Shown one piece after another: positions 11,001 to 20,952 of a stretch of 64,000 nucleotides of DNA. Both the position numbers and the translations under genes were made by a program. This stretch comes from Solen grandis (Eukaryota > Mollusca > Bivalvia > Adapedonta > Solenidae): the NCBI GenBank assembly GCA_021229015.1, contig CM037784.1, positions 67,611,013 to 67,675,012 of the forward strand, written 5' to 3'. The notes under the pieces were generated by a model. That model did no database searches, was not told the DNA's origin, and worked only from the letters and a program-made list of their open reading frames with translations. Numbering within the stretch: the first letter of the stretch is position 1; every line of letters begins with the position of its first letter.

Positions 11001-13981
11001 AAAGATATTTGTGTTTCATTTTGCTCTGCAGTTCCAAGTAAGTGTATCAAGCTATTTGAAAAAATTACAGGCCTCTTGTGTTAGTATTTTACTGCCTTTT
11101 CTTTTAATGATAAAAAAAGACTGAAATTGTTGTTTAAAGCATGGACTGCTTTCACCACCAATGCCCTTGACTTAGAATCAGCCATCAGTACCTGTTTCCC
11201 TGTTATTTTCCTTGTACAGTTTCCTAGTAGGGCTGTGGTGTTTGTTAACCCTTTACTTCATATAGACTCATATGACATATTGGCAAACAGAGCAAACCCA
11301 GATCACACAGCTCCTATAGCTCCTCTGTTTGCTTATACAATAGTGTAGCTCAGATTCTACACAGTCTGCAGAGCAAAGAAAAAATCCAATAATCATATAC
11401 CATTTAAAGTTCAGTTAATTAATATTCATTTAGTCAAAATTTGTACATGAATATTCTTGAAGTAAAGGATTTAACATCACGCAATAGTGATTGGCTTCAT
11501 GATTAAAGGCCAACTGGTGCTTGTTGTCATGTTGCCTATTGGAACCAGGTTCATGACTGTATTGTCCTGTTACAGAATGGACAGGGATCTGAAGCACTCA
11601 AGGCTTGTAATGAAGTTTTAGAGATGGACCCAGATAACCTTGACGCCATGTGTGACAGGGCTGAGGCACATATAGCTAACGAAAACTACGAACAAGGTGA
11701 GACCTGCTTAGATAGGGAAGAATTAATCATGTTTATATTTGTGCCTGAACAGAAATTTAGAAGATTTTGATGGAATTATTAGCTCGCTATTGCTATATGC
11801 TGATAGTTCATTTCATGTGGCTCTGTGCACTCCAGGACTGGAGGTTGAAATATGACTGAATTATTTTACAATCACAGTAAAATCTGTAACAAAATATCTT
11901 CTTCTGTTTTGTTTTTGTTTTTAAACTTGGTTTTATAGATCATGATGTAATTGAAAAAGTTAGAAATTTCCCATTTTATGGACATGGTGTAACCTGTTTT
12001 TAGTAGCAAATTTATAAAGTTTAGCATATTACTTTCATAACTTGAGCTCTTAAATCTTCTCACTACAAAATCTTATGACAATACTGTCAGCATGTTCAGC
12101 TATTTTACAGTTCCCATTGTACTGTTGCAGCTGTTAAGGATTTCCAAGAGGCCATGAATGTTGATCAGGAAAGTCGACGAGCCCGAGAAGGGATTGACCG
12201 TGCTCAAAAATTGCTCAAAAACTCTAAAAAGAGGGATTATTATAAAATATTAGGAGTAAAAAGGTGAGTTTTTTATTGTCTTCTGTTAGGAAATTTTATA
12301 TTTAGTAATTAAAAATGCATTTTGCATTAATCTTTATAAATATGAAGATGGAAAAGATGAAAAAAGTCAAAGAAAATTATTAAAGAAAATCAAAAAATAC
12401 TTTGAAAAAGACTACCTAACATCACTACTGTAAACTGTCATATCAACCATTCACACCTTTTTTCTCATGTCAGTAGGAGTCCAATTTACTGAGGCAACAT
12501 TTATGACTGTAAGATGTAATTCTCTGAATATGTCACTTAAATCATAGTGTAATATGATTACATCCCCTCATTAATCAAATTCAAGGAGGAAGCCATGCTC
12601 ATAGACTGACATAATCACATTTATAATGAATGGTATCATTTCTTTTTTTCTTGGGGCCTCCGTGGCCGAGAGGGTAAAGTCGCTGACTTCAACACTCACT
12701 CAGCCCCTCACCGAGTGAGTTCAAATCCAGGCAGGGTCATTCAGATTTTCATGTAAGGAAGCCTTCAAGCTGGCTTGCGGTAGGTCGGTGGTTCTACCCG
12801 GATGCCTCCGTGCATTCGGGTCTTCCTCCACCTGAAATTAGCTGGAGGTCGCTATATGACTGAAATACTGTCTAAGTGACGGTAAACTTCAATAGTCAAG
12901 TTAAGTCAGATCTTCCTTTCTTCTTCTTTCAAGCCTGTCAAACCGTGGTCTTCAGTGATAGACATAGTTCATGTCTGAAAGTATCATAAAATAGCTAGAT
13001 GTTCATCACCAGCTCTATTGTTTCAAAAAAATACATATACAGTTTCTTTAGACTGTCCCCAGTGGTTAGAGCGTCCACCTTGGGAGTGGGAGGTCCTGGG
13101 TTCGATCCCTGGCTGCAACATACTGAAGTCGTGAAAATGGTTCTGATAAAGCTCCCTTGCTTGGCCCTCAGCATATAAGGGTAGTTCCAGGACTGGTGGT
13201 ATGATGTCAGGATAATGTGATTGGGTGTGATATCATGTGATATTGCAGTGGGGCAGCACTATATGTCTCAAGTTGACATAGTCTTCAAATGACTTAAATA
13301 CTGTCAGTGGGATGTTAAACCCAATCAAACAGGCTCTTTAGACTCATGAAGATTGTATTTGATATGTTATAACCATCAGGAACGCTAAGAAGAAGCAGAT
13401 TATAAAGGCCTACAGAAAGCTGGCTGTTGAATGGCACCCAGACAAATACGATGGCGAGGATAAGGAAAAGGCCGAGAGGATGTTCCTGGATATCGCTGCT
13501 GCCAAGGAGGTGCTGACAGATCCAGGTATGGCACTGTCCAACTTAAATATTGTATCCTAGCAGCACTTAGGATCCGTCTGCTTAATCATTGCTGTTGTCA
13601 TATTTCAATTTGCTTACACTTAATATAGTTATATACATTGTTTTTGTGAGCTTGTTATTTTATCTTATTGGTAGATTTCATTACTTAGGTAAAAATCAGA
13701 CTTTCTCATATAGAAAGGTCATCCAGGTTTAGCTCACTCTAACTAAGGGCAGTGAAATTTTACCATCTCGGTTATTTCTTTCTCTTGTGTCAGTAAGATT
13801 TTAATGTATTTATTGAATTTGATTTCCAGAAAAACGTGCCAAGTTTGATGCTGGAGAAGATCCCTTAGACCCAGAACAGCAAAATGGAGGTGGTCACCAT
13901 GGGCATGGTTTCCCATTTGGGTTCAATCCATTTGGCGGTGGAGGGGGCCAAGGGTTCAACTTCAAGTTCCACTTCAACTAA
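2042..13981 (+). CDS. DNAJC3: DnaJ homolog subfamily C member 3 (P58IPK), 11 exons
   Basis: ER-lumenal co-chaperone: TPR repeats bind unfolded protein and the J domain stimulates the ATPase of BiP. Mammalian P58IPK is also reported to restrain PERK/PKR. Exons are 2042-2126, 5495-5602, 6409-6533, 7258-7332, 8311-8454, 9502-9683, 10657-10882, 11576-11696, 12131-12263, 13380-13525 and 13830-13981. All have GT-AG borders and compatible phases, giving 1497 nt or 498 residues (human 504). Exon 1 encodes a start Met with A at -3 and a hydrophobic signal segment (residues about 9-27). The exon 1/2 junction falls where the human signal peptide ends. TPR units fill about residues 35-385. Cysteines of the two lumenal disulfides are kept (C245/C255 and the CHC...C pair near 310-326). 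The J domain begins RDYYKILGVKR near 390, with HPD at 419-421. The tail FDAGEDPLDPE...FKFHFN is diagnostic. Introns hold SINEs and other repeats. No lesion is seen. Confidence 0.96.
2560..2800 (-). repeat. tRNA-derived SINE in DNAJC3 intron 1
   Basis: On the minus strand it reads AGCTCAGTCGGTAGAGCA (A box region) and then ATTCAAGTCC (B box region), followed by an unrelated tail. The open frames over it are the usual spurious translation of a tRNA head. The head differs from the two SINE families found elsewhere in the window. The tail boundary is approximate. Confidence 0.6.
2801..4602. other. DNAJC3 intron 1, nothing further recognised
   Basis: AT-rich intron sequence with a T run at about 4074-4091. 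No coding signal, RNA gene or clear repeat boundary is seen. Short open frames here have no domain. Confidence 0.5.
4603..4844. mobile_element. Foldback/MITE-like element, type A
   Basis: The ends are inverted repeats (TTTAACCCTTTCCCTTATAGA at the left, complementary to TCTATATGAGGGAAAGGTTTAA at the right). In the middle, 4656-4700 forms a nearly perfect palindrome with arms of about 22 nt and one internal A:A mismatch around a single loop base. No transposase is encoded. A second, noisy copy lies at 28550-28783, which supports a dispersed non-autonomous DNA element. Confidence 0.65.
5222..5315. repeat. Short dispersed repeat, type D
   Basis: Shares TCCATCTGTCACAC...TTCTGTCATG and AGCAGGTGACAC...GTTCCAGAGAACACTC with the copies at 6922-6984 and 7372-7506. 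All end in CTTGTTTT or a close variant. It is a non-coding dispersed repeat inside DNAJC3 intron 1. Confidence 0.5.
5976..6165. mobile_element. MITE-like element, type B (partial)
   Basis: Begins TACCCTTTAACTTATATGGG and contains GGCAAACAG...CAGATC...CTCCTCTGTTTGCCCATAC...GTAGCTCAG, shared with the fuller copy at 11246-11474. It has an internal foldback (CAGCTCCT/AGGAGCTG). The right end is not clear. Confidence 0.5.
6922..6984. repeat. Short dispersed repeat, type D (fragment)
   Basis: A fragment matching the right half of the type D repeat: TTTTTCCGTCACACCTCACC, then AGGTGACACATGTGTTCCAG and AGAACACTCTTGTTTT. It lies in DNAJC3 intron 3. Confidence 0.45.
7071..7205 (+). repeat. SINE family 1 tail fragment
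   Basis: Matches the 3' half of SINE family 1 (GGTGTGATATCATGCCAC-like body, tail GACATTAAACCCATTTGAACAAAC). The tRNA head is missing. It lies just before DNAJC3 exon 4. Confidence 0.5.
7372..7506. repeat. Short dispersed repeat, type D (longest copy)
   Basis: Starts GTGTCACCTGCTGTAAGCA and ends CAGGTGACACATCTGTTCCA...CACTCTTGTTT, so CACCTG/CAGGTG words face each other near both ends. It holds the pyrimidine-rich TCCGTCTATCTGTCTGTCCG typical of dispersed bivalve repeats. It lies in DNAJC3 intron 4. Confidence 0.5.
7910..8094. mobile_element. MITE-like element, type C
   Basis: TAACCCTTACAATGCTGTGGGCACTTCTGACTG at the left and CAGTAAATTTCAGCAAG...CCTTAAA at the right match the copy at 15266-15439. 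A CAGCCTGCACATGCATGCAG foldback sits inside. It is non-coding and lies in DNAJC3 intron 4. Confidence 0.5.
8108..8262 (+). repeat. SINE family 1 tail fragment
   Basis: Carries the family 1 body words AAGGGTAGTTCCAGGA and TCTTCAAAAGACTGAAATA, then TTGTCTGTCTGACAT. The tRNA head is missing. It ends about 50 bp before DNAJC3 exon 5. Confidence 0.5.
11246..11474. mobile_element. MITE-like element, type B (complete)
   Basis: Ends TTAACCCTTTACTTC (left) and GAAGTAAAGGATTTAA (right) are inverted repeats of each other with one mismatch. The interior shares GGCAAACAGAGCAAACCCAG and CTCCTCTGTTTGCTTATACA with the other type B copies. No protein is encoded. It lies in DNAJC3 intron 7. Confidence 0.6.
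12653..12909 (+). repeat. SINE family 2, full copy
   Basis: The head TCCGTGGCCGAGAGGGTAAA resembles the 5' part of a Leu/Ser-type tRNA. A B-box-like GAGTTCAAATCC follows, then a long body (GGCTTGCGGTAGGTCGGTGG, GATGCCTCCGTGCATTCGGG) and the tail ATGACTGAAATACTGTC...GACGGTAAACTTCAATAGTC. Other copies lie at 19919-20160, 40808-41010 and 63791-63885. It lies in DNAJC3 intron 9, upstream of a family 1 copy. Confidence 0.8.
13051..13331 (+). repeat. SINE family 1, full copy
   Basis: The tRNA-like head has A box GTGGTTAGAGCG and B box GGTTCGATCCC (13099-13109). The body reads CTTGCTTGG...GGTAGTTCCAGGACTGG...ATGATGTCAGGATAATGTGA, and the tail reads CAAATGACTTAAATACTGTC...TTAAACCCAATCAAACA. It is the reference copy for this family here and sits in DNAJC3 intron 9, 48 bp before exon 10. 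Confidence 0.85.
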
Positions 13982-14141
13982 GCTGATCCACTCTATCTGT
14001 GATACTGACTTATTGACTTAACAGAGGGTGTAGGGCAAAAGTGACGTATCTCAGTACAGGTCACTACCAGGAGTTACAGCAGTTTTGTGCTAAATCCCTT
14101 TACATTAGTCCCTGTGTAATCTTCACCATTTGTCACTTTCA

Positions 14142-14366
14142 TTGACCCTTTACCTCATGAACATTCACTCATGATAAATATTGATTTACTGAACATTAGG
14201 TGGTAGGGAAACCGTGGATTTTTCTATGTCTTGCAGAGTAGAACCCTATCTACAATACTGTATGAGCAAACTAGAGAAGATCTTGTACAGCTCTATGAGC
14301 TGTCTGGCCAAGGTCTGCTCTGTTTGCAAATTCTTTATAACCAATCTGTATGAGGTAATGGGTTGA
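14142..14366. mobile_element. MITE-like element, type B, 3' of DNAJC3
   Basis: The ends TTGACCCTTTACCTCAT and ATGAGGTAATGGGTTG are inverted repeats. The interior is inverted relative to the copy at 11246 (GAGCTGTCTGGCCAAGGTCT, CTGCTCTGTTTGCAAAT). It lies about 160 bp after the DNAJC3 stop codon, probably inside the 3' UTR. Confidence 0.6.
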
Positions 14367-15237
14367 AATAGTGTTTTGTTGTGACATTAGATCATTTAGG
14401 TCATGTCATTTAAGTGACATGTGTTAAAAAGTTGTCAGGGACTGTATTTATGATGTAAGTATAATTCATAAACTTGTTTCATTCATTGAAATGCATATTG
14501 TAATACATAGTGTAATAACATAGTGTAATGTTTAAAAGAACATAAGAAAATACACTTCATCAAGTAAGTCAGGTCCTGTTTTTCATAGATCTGATTTTAG
14601 ATGTATGTCTTCTCCCATCTCAGTATGAGGAATTATAGAAAGTTCTTAGTAAAATGGTCTTTCTTTCTGTGTATCCTTGATCACAAAGCTTTTACTTCAA
14701 GAAATAGTGTTCAAATATGAAGATATTAGTTTAGAGATAAAAGCACACTTGTAAAAAGTATCAAGACATGCAGGTTTTGTTCATCATTTTCTGTTTCTTA
14801 CATCTTTCTCTCTTTCTAGTTTCGTTGTTAGTTATACACATACTGTTGTATCGTGTTTTTAATTTACATTATCATTACATTAATTGAATATATGTAGACT
14901 TTGAATTTTGGTATAATTTTGGGTTTAAAAAAAGTATTGGTTCACTATTGTTTGTTTTTGGGGGGATTATTTTTCCACTTTTAATTATAAAGTAACTCAT
15001 CTTAAATCAGTTTCATATTTCCAGCAACATTCCAATACATTCAGAAACAAATATTTTAGAAAAAAAAATGGAAGCAGGAAGATTGTGTTAACTCAGAAAA
15101 TTAAAAAAAAAATTAAAAATTAAGAATTTCTTTTAAATCACAAAATCATGATTTTTCAAATACATGTACGGTTTTTAATCATCGAAAAAAAATGTAATGT
15201 TAACAGCGATATTATAGTTTTACAATTAATGGGCATT

Positions 15238-15243
15238 AATAAA
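15238..15243 (+). terminator. Candidate polyadenylation signal of DNAJC3
   Basis: An AATAAA hexamer about 1.26 kb after the DNAJC3 stop codon. Other AATAAA words exist further on, so the true 3' end cannot be fixed without transcript data. Between the stop and this site there is no coding signal. Confidence 0.25.
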
Positions 15244-15265
15244 GCATCCAAATGTGACTGAATAT

Positions 15266-15439
15266 TAATCCTTAAAATCCTGTGGGCACTTGTGACTGTC
15301 TTTTAAGACCAAGATCATGGTCTGCACTGTTTGCCATTCAGTCGGTAAATTTTCAGCAAGCAGCCCTTTAAAGGACCAATAGTAAAGTCCAAAATGAAGA
15401 AGGGCAAGTCCATAAAATAATTCAGCAGGAAGGGTTAAA
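15266..15439. mobile_element. MITE-like element, type C
   Basis: Left end TTAATCCTTAAAATCCTGTG and right end GCAGGAAGGGTTAAAC form imperfect inverted repeats. The interior CACTTGTGACTG, CATTCAGTCGGTAAATTTTC and AGCAAGCAGCCCTTTAAA matches the copy at 7910-8094. Confidence 0.5.
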
Positions 15440-15506
15440 CTGATGGGTATTTTGCAATTTATCTGTCAGTAATTGAAAAATCTGTTATACTGCTTCAGGT
15501 TTTTTT

Positions 15507-16156
15507 AGCTCACCTGAGCTCTATTTGTTTTGTGCATCGTCTGTCATCTGTCGTCAACAATTTGCTTTAAATGACATCTTCTCTGAAATCCCTGTACAGA
15601 ATTTGATTAAACTTGGCAGGGATGATCCTTGGGTGTACCTTCCCAAAAGTTGCTAAAATGAACTTGATCCATGTAGAACTCTGGTTGCCATGGCAACAGA
15701 AAGACACAAAAACGTTAAAAATGATCTCCTTCAAACTACTTGACAGATTTCAAAATGTTTTAGTTCAGATGTTCCTTGGGTAACCCTCTACCAAAATTGA
15801 TAAAATGATTCTGATTCTCAAAAAAACATGACTGCCAGGGGCAGGGCTAATATGCCTTAAAAGGGATATGGTGAAAACTGTAAATGACATCTCTGCTGAA
15901 ACCGCTGGACAGAATTTGATTAAACTTGGCAGGGATGATCCTTGGGTGAAACTTCACAAAAGTTGCTAAAATAAACTTGATCAATGTAGAACTCTGGTTG
16001 CCATGGCAATGGAAAGAAAAATACTTTGAAAACTTTAAAGATCATCTTCTTCAAAACTATTGGCCAGATTTCATAATGTTTTAAAACAACTGTTGTTGTT
16101 TTTTTGGTAACCCTATACTCAGGTGAGCGATCCAGGGCGTCTGTGGCCCTCTTGTT
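15507..16156. mobile_element. Dispersed repeat with CACCTGAG/CTCAGGTG ends
   Basis: Starts AGCTCACCTGAGCT and ends CTCAGGTGAGCGATCCAGGG...CCCTCTTGTTC, so the ends are inverted. Inside, a block of about 100 bp (AATTTGATTAAACTTGGCAG, GATGATCCTTGGGTG, CTCTGGTTGCCATGGCAA) occurs twice, near 15600 and near 15910. This is a repeat type widespread in bivalve genomes. It encodes no protein. Confidence 0.6.
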
Positions 16157-16922
16157 CATCTTTTATTATAGTGTTGTTGAGACGTAGGGTTTCTGCTTAT
16201 TGATATTGTTTCATGCAGCAAAGATTAGAACAATGTGTTCATATTTGAATGAGAGAAGTATTGGTATTGTGGAAAAAAATGTTCTAAAAACCAAAAAACT
16301 AGAATCAAGATGGTTTGTATGCTGAAAATGTTCATATTGAAATTAGGGTTGTCATGGTATAACTGTATACTGCGATACTGAGTATAGTCAATATTGTGCC
16401 TTGATACAGAAAGAACATACCAGCTTTTGACTAAATTCTATGCAGTTTCATATCTACCACCATTTTTTTTTGGTCTAAAACACAGATTCATGTATGGATC
16501 AAAAGCAATTACCGACATATGACCAATAATGGAGTCTTTGGTTGAATACATGTCATGAACAATAATTCTAAATGACTTGAGAAATGGGATGTACTTGATT
16601 TCAGACCATTTGCGGTATTCCTTTCAGGAACATTTGTTGGCAATCCAGCTTATTATTCCACTATTGTTTGAAATAGCCTGTAATTATAGTATGATCAATA
16701 TAAGAAAACTTGTTGTGGTATGTATTTTGATACGGTTCTTATGTATCACAATATTGCGGTATGCTTTAGCCCTAATAAATTTTTAAATCTGAAATGTCTG
16801 GGAGACTGGGAGAGGTTGGGGTTTTTTTTATGAAAAGGATAGAATTCCAATTATTTATTATTTGAGTGCTATATATTTTGATATTCGGTGTGACAGAGAG
16901 GACTGTTTGTTGAAAGAAAGCA

Positions 16923-16956
<34 letters not shown>

Positions 16957-17798
16957 TGTTATTGATTATTGTGTCAGATTTATTAAAGCACAAGCCCTTT
17001 ACCACTCTGGCAAGACATTTGACGACATGATGTACTGGAAAAAAAGCTAGATCAAATTGAAAAGTTGTTTCAGTCAGATTTCAAAGTGTTTATTTCTTAT
17101 CTCAAACGATATGGAGACTGCCAGGTGGTTCATGCAGTGGCACTGGAGCCGGGAGGTTGTAGGTTCAATGTCAGAGTTGTAGAACTTGCTAGATCTCCCT
17201 TGCTTAGCACTTGGCAAATCAAGGTATCTTGTCACATGTATGCAGTGTATAACGCATGAAAAATCCTTGCCCCTCTCAAGGTTTGAACTGTTGACCTTCA
17301 AATCTACCCATTAGAACATGGCCTCCATTAAGATGGTACTACCAGTTACATGGACTACCATGTGTGCTTTGTGAGTTTGCTCGAAAAACATATCAGAGTG
17401 GTAGAGGGTCCTATATGTACCTTGTGTATTGTTGTGCAGCATTGATGCACAATTTGTCCTATTTGTATGGTCATTAGTTTTTCTGTGTTATGCTTGTCAG
17501 AAAAAAATGCTACTCTGATACAATCATATTTCATTAATCAAGCAGTTGCATAACTTTGTATCTCCAAGAGATGTTTTGTGTCATATATGAGCCCCATTCC
17601 TTATGAATAGAATATTTTAATTTTGAACCAATTTTAAATCTCCGTCTGTCAGTACATGCATATAAAGTTATTAATTTATGTTGCTTAGAATGCTTATCTT
17701 TAATTTTTCAATGGCTAGTTAACAATGCAAAGCCGAATGTCACATATTGCAGTCTGGTGATTTGTATCATGATGTTCATATTAGATTTAAATTGTGTG

Positions 17799-17829
<31 letters not shown>

Positions 17830-18813
17830 TTTACACATATTTAGGTTGCCAGGTTAATTCTGGTAAGTTATAATTTTAAGAAAAGTCTCACTTTAAGACT
17901 GTAATTAAGGAAAGTTGGTTAATTTTGTTAAGTTGGATTTACATTTTATTTCATGATTATTTCATGATTGTGTGAAAAATTAGATGTTTACCCCTTTTGT
18001 TGTGTTAAGTTATATTTTGACCATCAGCTTCTCTCAAATTGATGGAAAAATAGATTACATTGTATAGCCCTAATTACAGTCTATTTGACATATGAAGTAA
18101 ATATATCAATGATTTGATTGTAACTGTATCCATACATGTTAGAGGCAGAACAAATGTGCAGGTTTTAATACAAACAAATAATTTTAGTACATCTATCAAA
18201 AAGAATTATCAGACATGGCAGATATCCAGTATTTTTAGAATATAAGTCTTAGAAAAAGGTTCGCAGAATGGAAGCTATCATAGTCGTCATGTATGTGAAT
18301 ATTTTCCATCTAATTTATGGGAATCATACAAGAATGATATTATGCATTGCAGATACAAAAAAAGTATTTAAGATAATAAAATAAACATTTGATGAAATAT
18401 GCTTTTAACATATTTCTATTGAAATTGAGTTTCTTAATCTATCTTGATGGTAGTATATGATTCATGGAGTAAATCTTCTATGTATACGTGTGTGTATGTA
18501 TGTACTCCTGTTTCATGGGCTTTGTGTTTTTGACAGTGTCAAGATTTGAATTCACTTCATGTTTTGATACTGAAACGTAAATGATTTTTTTTTATTTCTA
18601 TGTGTCTTTGGTTTGGTTTAATGTAGAATGAATGAGAAGAACAGAACAAATCATTCTGGCAAATATTTTGTCTGTTTGACGGTCTAGATCATAAGGAGTG
18701 AAGATGTCAGCAAATGTCTGGTCATTTTAAAATTGAATTGTTGACTTATGTTGTTATGAAGAGATAATTAAAAATGATACATTTTTATTTAGTTTTCTGT
18801 TTCTTGTTTTATT
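16157..18813. other. AT-rich intergenic DNA with microsatellites
   Basis: No gene is recognised. A T run passes into a (GT) array at 16923-16959, and a (GT) array passes into a T run at 17793-17833. Short open frames overlap these arrays and are not credible. A diverged tRNA-SINE remnant lies at 17116-17225. Confidence 0.55.
17116..17225 (+). repeat. Diverged SINE family 1 head
   Basis: GGTGGTTCATGCAGTGGCAC, then B-box-like AGGTTCAATGTC, then CTCCCTTGCTTAGCACTTGG, which matches the post-head segment of family 1. It is strongly diverged and lacks the tail. Confidence 0.4.
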
Positions 18814-19125
18814 ATGTTCCCCGAAGGGAGAGCGTATAGTTGCCGCTTTGTCCGTCCGTCCCGTTTGTTCGTCTGTCCGTCATAATTTTGTCCGGAGCAT
18901 AAAACAAAAACTATAAGAGGTATCAACATGAAACTTCATAGGTAGGTAGACCAGTGCCGTGTAAAAGAACCATAACTCTGTTTTGCATAATTTAGGAGTT
19001 ACTGCCAGTCGTTATGTTTCTTACTTAAGTTTTTGTGGATCATTTTAGGGGTTGCTTATATTGTAGAGAAAAGATAGTTTTGAGGAAAGAAAAAAAAAAA
19101 GAAAATTGCCGTTAGACAGGGTCAT
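18814..19125. repeat. Dispersed repeat with TCCGTCCGTC tract
   Basis: TTCCCCGAAGGGAGAGCGTA, GCCGCTTTGTCCGTCCGTCC, then GGAGCATAAAACAAAAACTA and CATGAAACTTCATAGGTAGG. It resembles high-copy molluscan repeats with TCCGTCCGTC tracts. No second full copy is in the window, so the borders are guesses. Confidence 0.4.
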
Positions 19126-19918
19126 GTGTGTTCCCTTTTATGAACCGACCAGCCGAAAAGAAAAGAAAAAAGATTCCAAAGAGAAAAAATATCAATCATA
19201 TATTGTGATAGTTGTTATGCGTTAGCAAGGATAATAGTATCATGAAAGTATGCTAAAGTAGAGATGTGAATACCTAGAGGGATAAGCAGTTCTAAAGTTA
19301 GAAAATTGTCATACGTTTACCCAAACTTCCTTGCGCGCGCTCGGCTATTATCGGTTGTTTCGGAAATTGTTGATTGTTGCTCTCTCGATAAACTTCGGCG
19401 ATATTGAGCATCGGCAGAGATGTGAATAATATAGCTTCGTGGCATCGGTATCTAGAATTAGCTTAAAAAGTCTAAAATGTATCGAAAAATGTAATGTTTT
19501 GACATATAGATCAAATAAATCTAGATCCTTAGCTGTTTGAAGAGAGGATAAATTCCTTAATGGATTTAAATTGATTCATTTAACAGTCTGGACACAGACC
19601 GATAAAAATAGATTTCCTCGAAAACAAGCAGCAGGAATATCATATCGAAGATAAATACCAACACAAATATTCCTACTTCATCGATTTCAACGGTGATTAA
19701 GAGAAAATCTTGTTTTTTAACGTCTGTTTCGATACGATATGCTGACATTTCATTCGATTTGTAAGAAAACATAAGAAATAAACATGCCTTAGAAAATTAA
19801 AGAAAATTAAATGAAATATAAAAAAGAGAAGTGTATTGAATATTGACATCAGCTTTAGAACTTAATGAGTTATCGAAAAATGCAAGGTTTTAGTCTATCA
19901 ATCGAATAAATTAAGATC

Positions 19919-20160
19919 CTTAGCCGAGAGGGTAAAGTCGCTGACTATAATACTCGCTTAGCCGCTCACCGCGTGGGTTCATATCCCGGCAGGGTCATTC
20001 GGATTTTCATATGAGGAAGCCTACCAGCTGGCTTGCGGTAGGTCGGTGATTCTACCCGTATGCCTCCGTTCATTCGGGGTCTTCCTCCAGCTGTAACTAG
20101 CTAGACGTCGCTTTTTGACTGAAATACTGTCGAAACGACGGTAAACTCAAATAGTCAATA
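19919..20160 (+). repeat. SINE family 2, 5'-truncated
   Basis: Begins inside the tRNA-like head (TAGCCGAGAGGGTAAAGTCG) and carries the full body (GCTTGCGGTAGGTCGGTG, ATGCCTCCGTTCATTCGGGG) and the tail GACTGAAATACTGTCG...GACGGTAAACTCAAATAGTC. Confidence 0.75.
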
Positions 20161-20640
20161 TATATCAGTAGATATGTACAAATTATTAAAATATTATACT
20201 AAAACATGTCTACCAACTTTTGTATGATGGAAAATGAAGCCATTGAGGTGAAGCAGTTCACGCACCTCTGGCATGTTAATTTAATACGAATACGAATATG
20301 GCAAATAAAATTATGTCATTCGGTCCTCACAGCTATTAGATCCTTTGATGAGGGAAATCAAAAAAATGGTTCCACTTTCTCCTTTACAGTTCCAGTTTAT
20401 GCTAAACACAGCCACGAAGGTATTCACATCTCTGACACAGCATTAGGACTCTGAGTCCTTTAATTTCACGGGTGGACAAAAGACCCTTCATTCAAAATAC
20501 AATACATTTTTCATGACTTAAGGTGTGGTTTACATAATTTAGTCTGATACACAGTCCAATGGTATATAGAAACTGGGCTATGGCCTTTTCTTGCTTAGAG
20601 AACTGTCAAGTATATTGACTGTTATAGAACATTGTTATGT

Positions 20641-20952
20641 TTGTTTGTTTGTTTGTTGGGTTTAACGTCCCACTGACAGTATTTTAGTCATTTGGAGGCG
20701 ATGTCTACTTGAGACATAATAGTGCTGCCACAATGCAGTCTCACGCCGTAGACATGTGGCATGATACCACACCCAGTCACATTATCCTGACACCGGGCCA
20801 ACCAGTCCTGGAACTACCTTTATATGCTGAGCGCCAAGCAAGGGAGCTACAACAGTACCATTTTCTACGACCTTGGTATGTCGCAGCCGGGAACCGAACC
20901 CACGACCTCCCGCTCCCGAGGCGTACGCTCTAACCATTTAGCCACCGGGAAC
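20641..20952 (-). repeat. SINE family 1, full copy, minus strand
   Basis: Read on the minus strand it has the head with GGTTAGAGCGTACGCCTC and B box GGGTTCGGTTCCCGG, the body (CTTGCTTGGCGCTCAGCATA, GGTGTCAGGATAATGTGACT) and the tail GTGGGACGTTAAACCCAAC followed by (AAAC) repeats. The (GTTT) tract at its + strand left edge is the SINE tail. Confidence 0.85.

Noticed and set aside
13051..13120. Functional tRNA gene
   Set aside because: A and B boxes are present, but there is no 3' acceptor strand pairing and the same sequence recurs with a long common tail, which marks a SINE.
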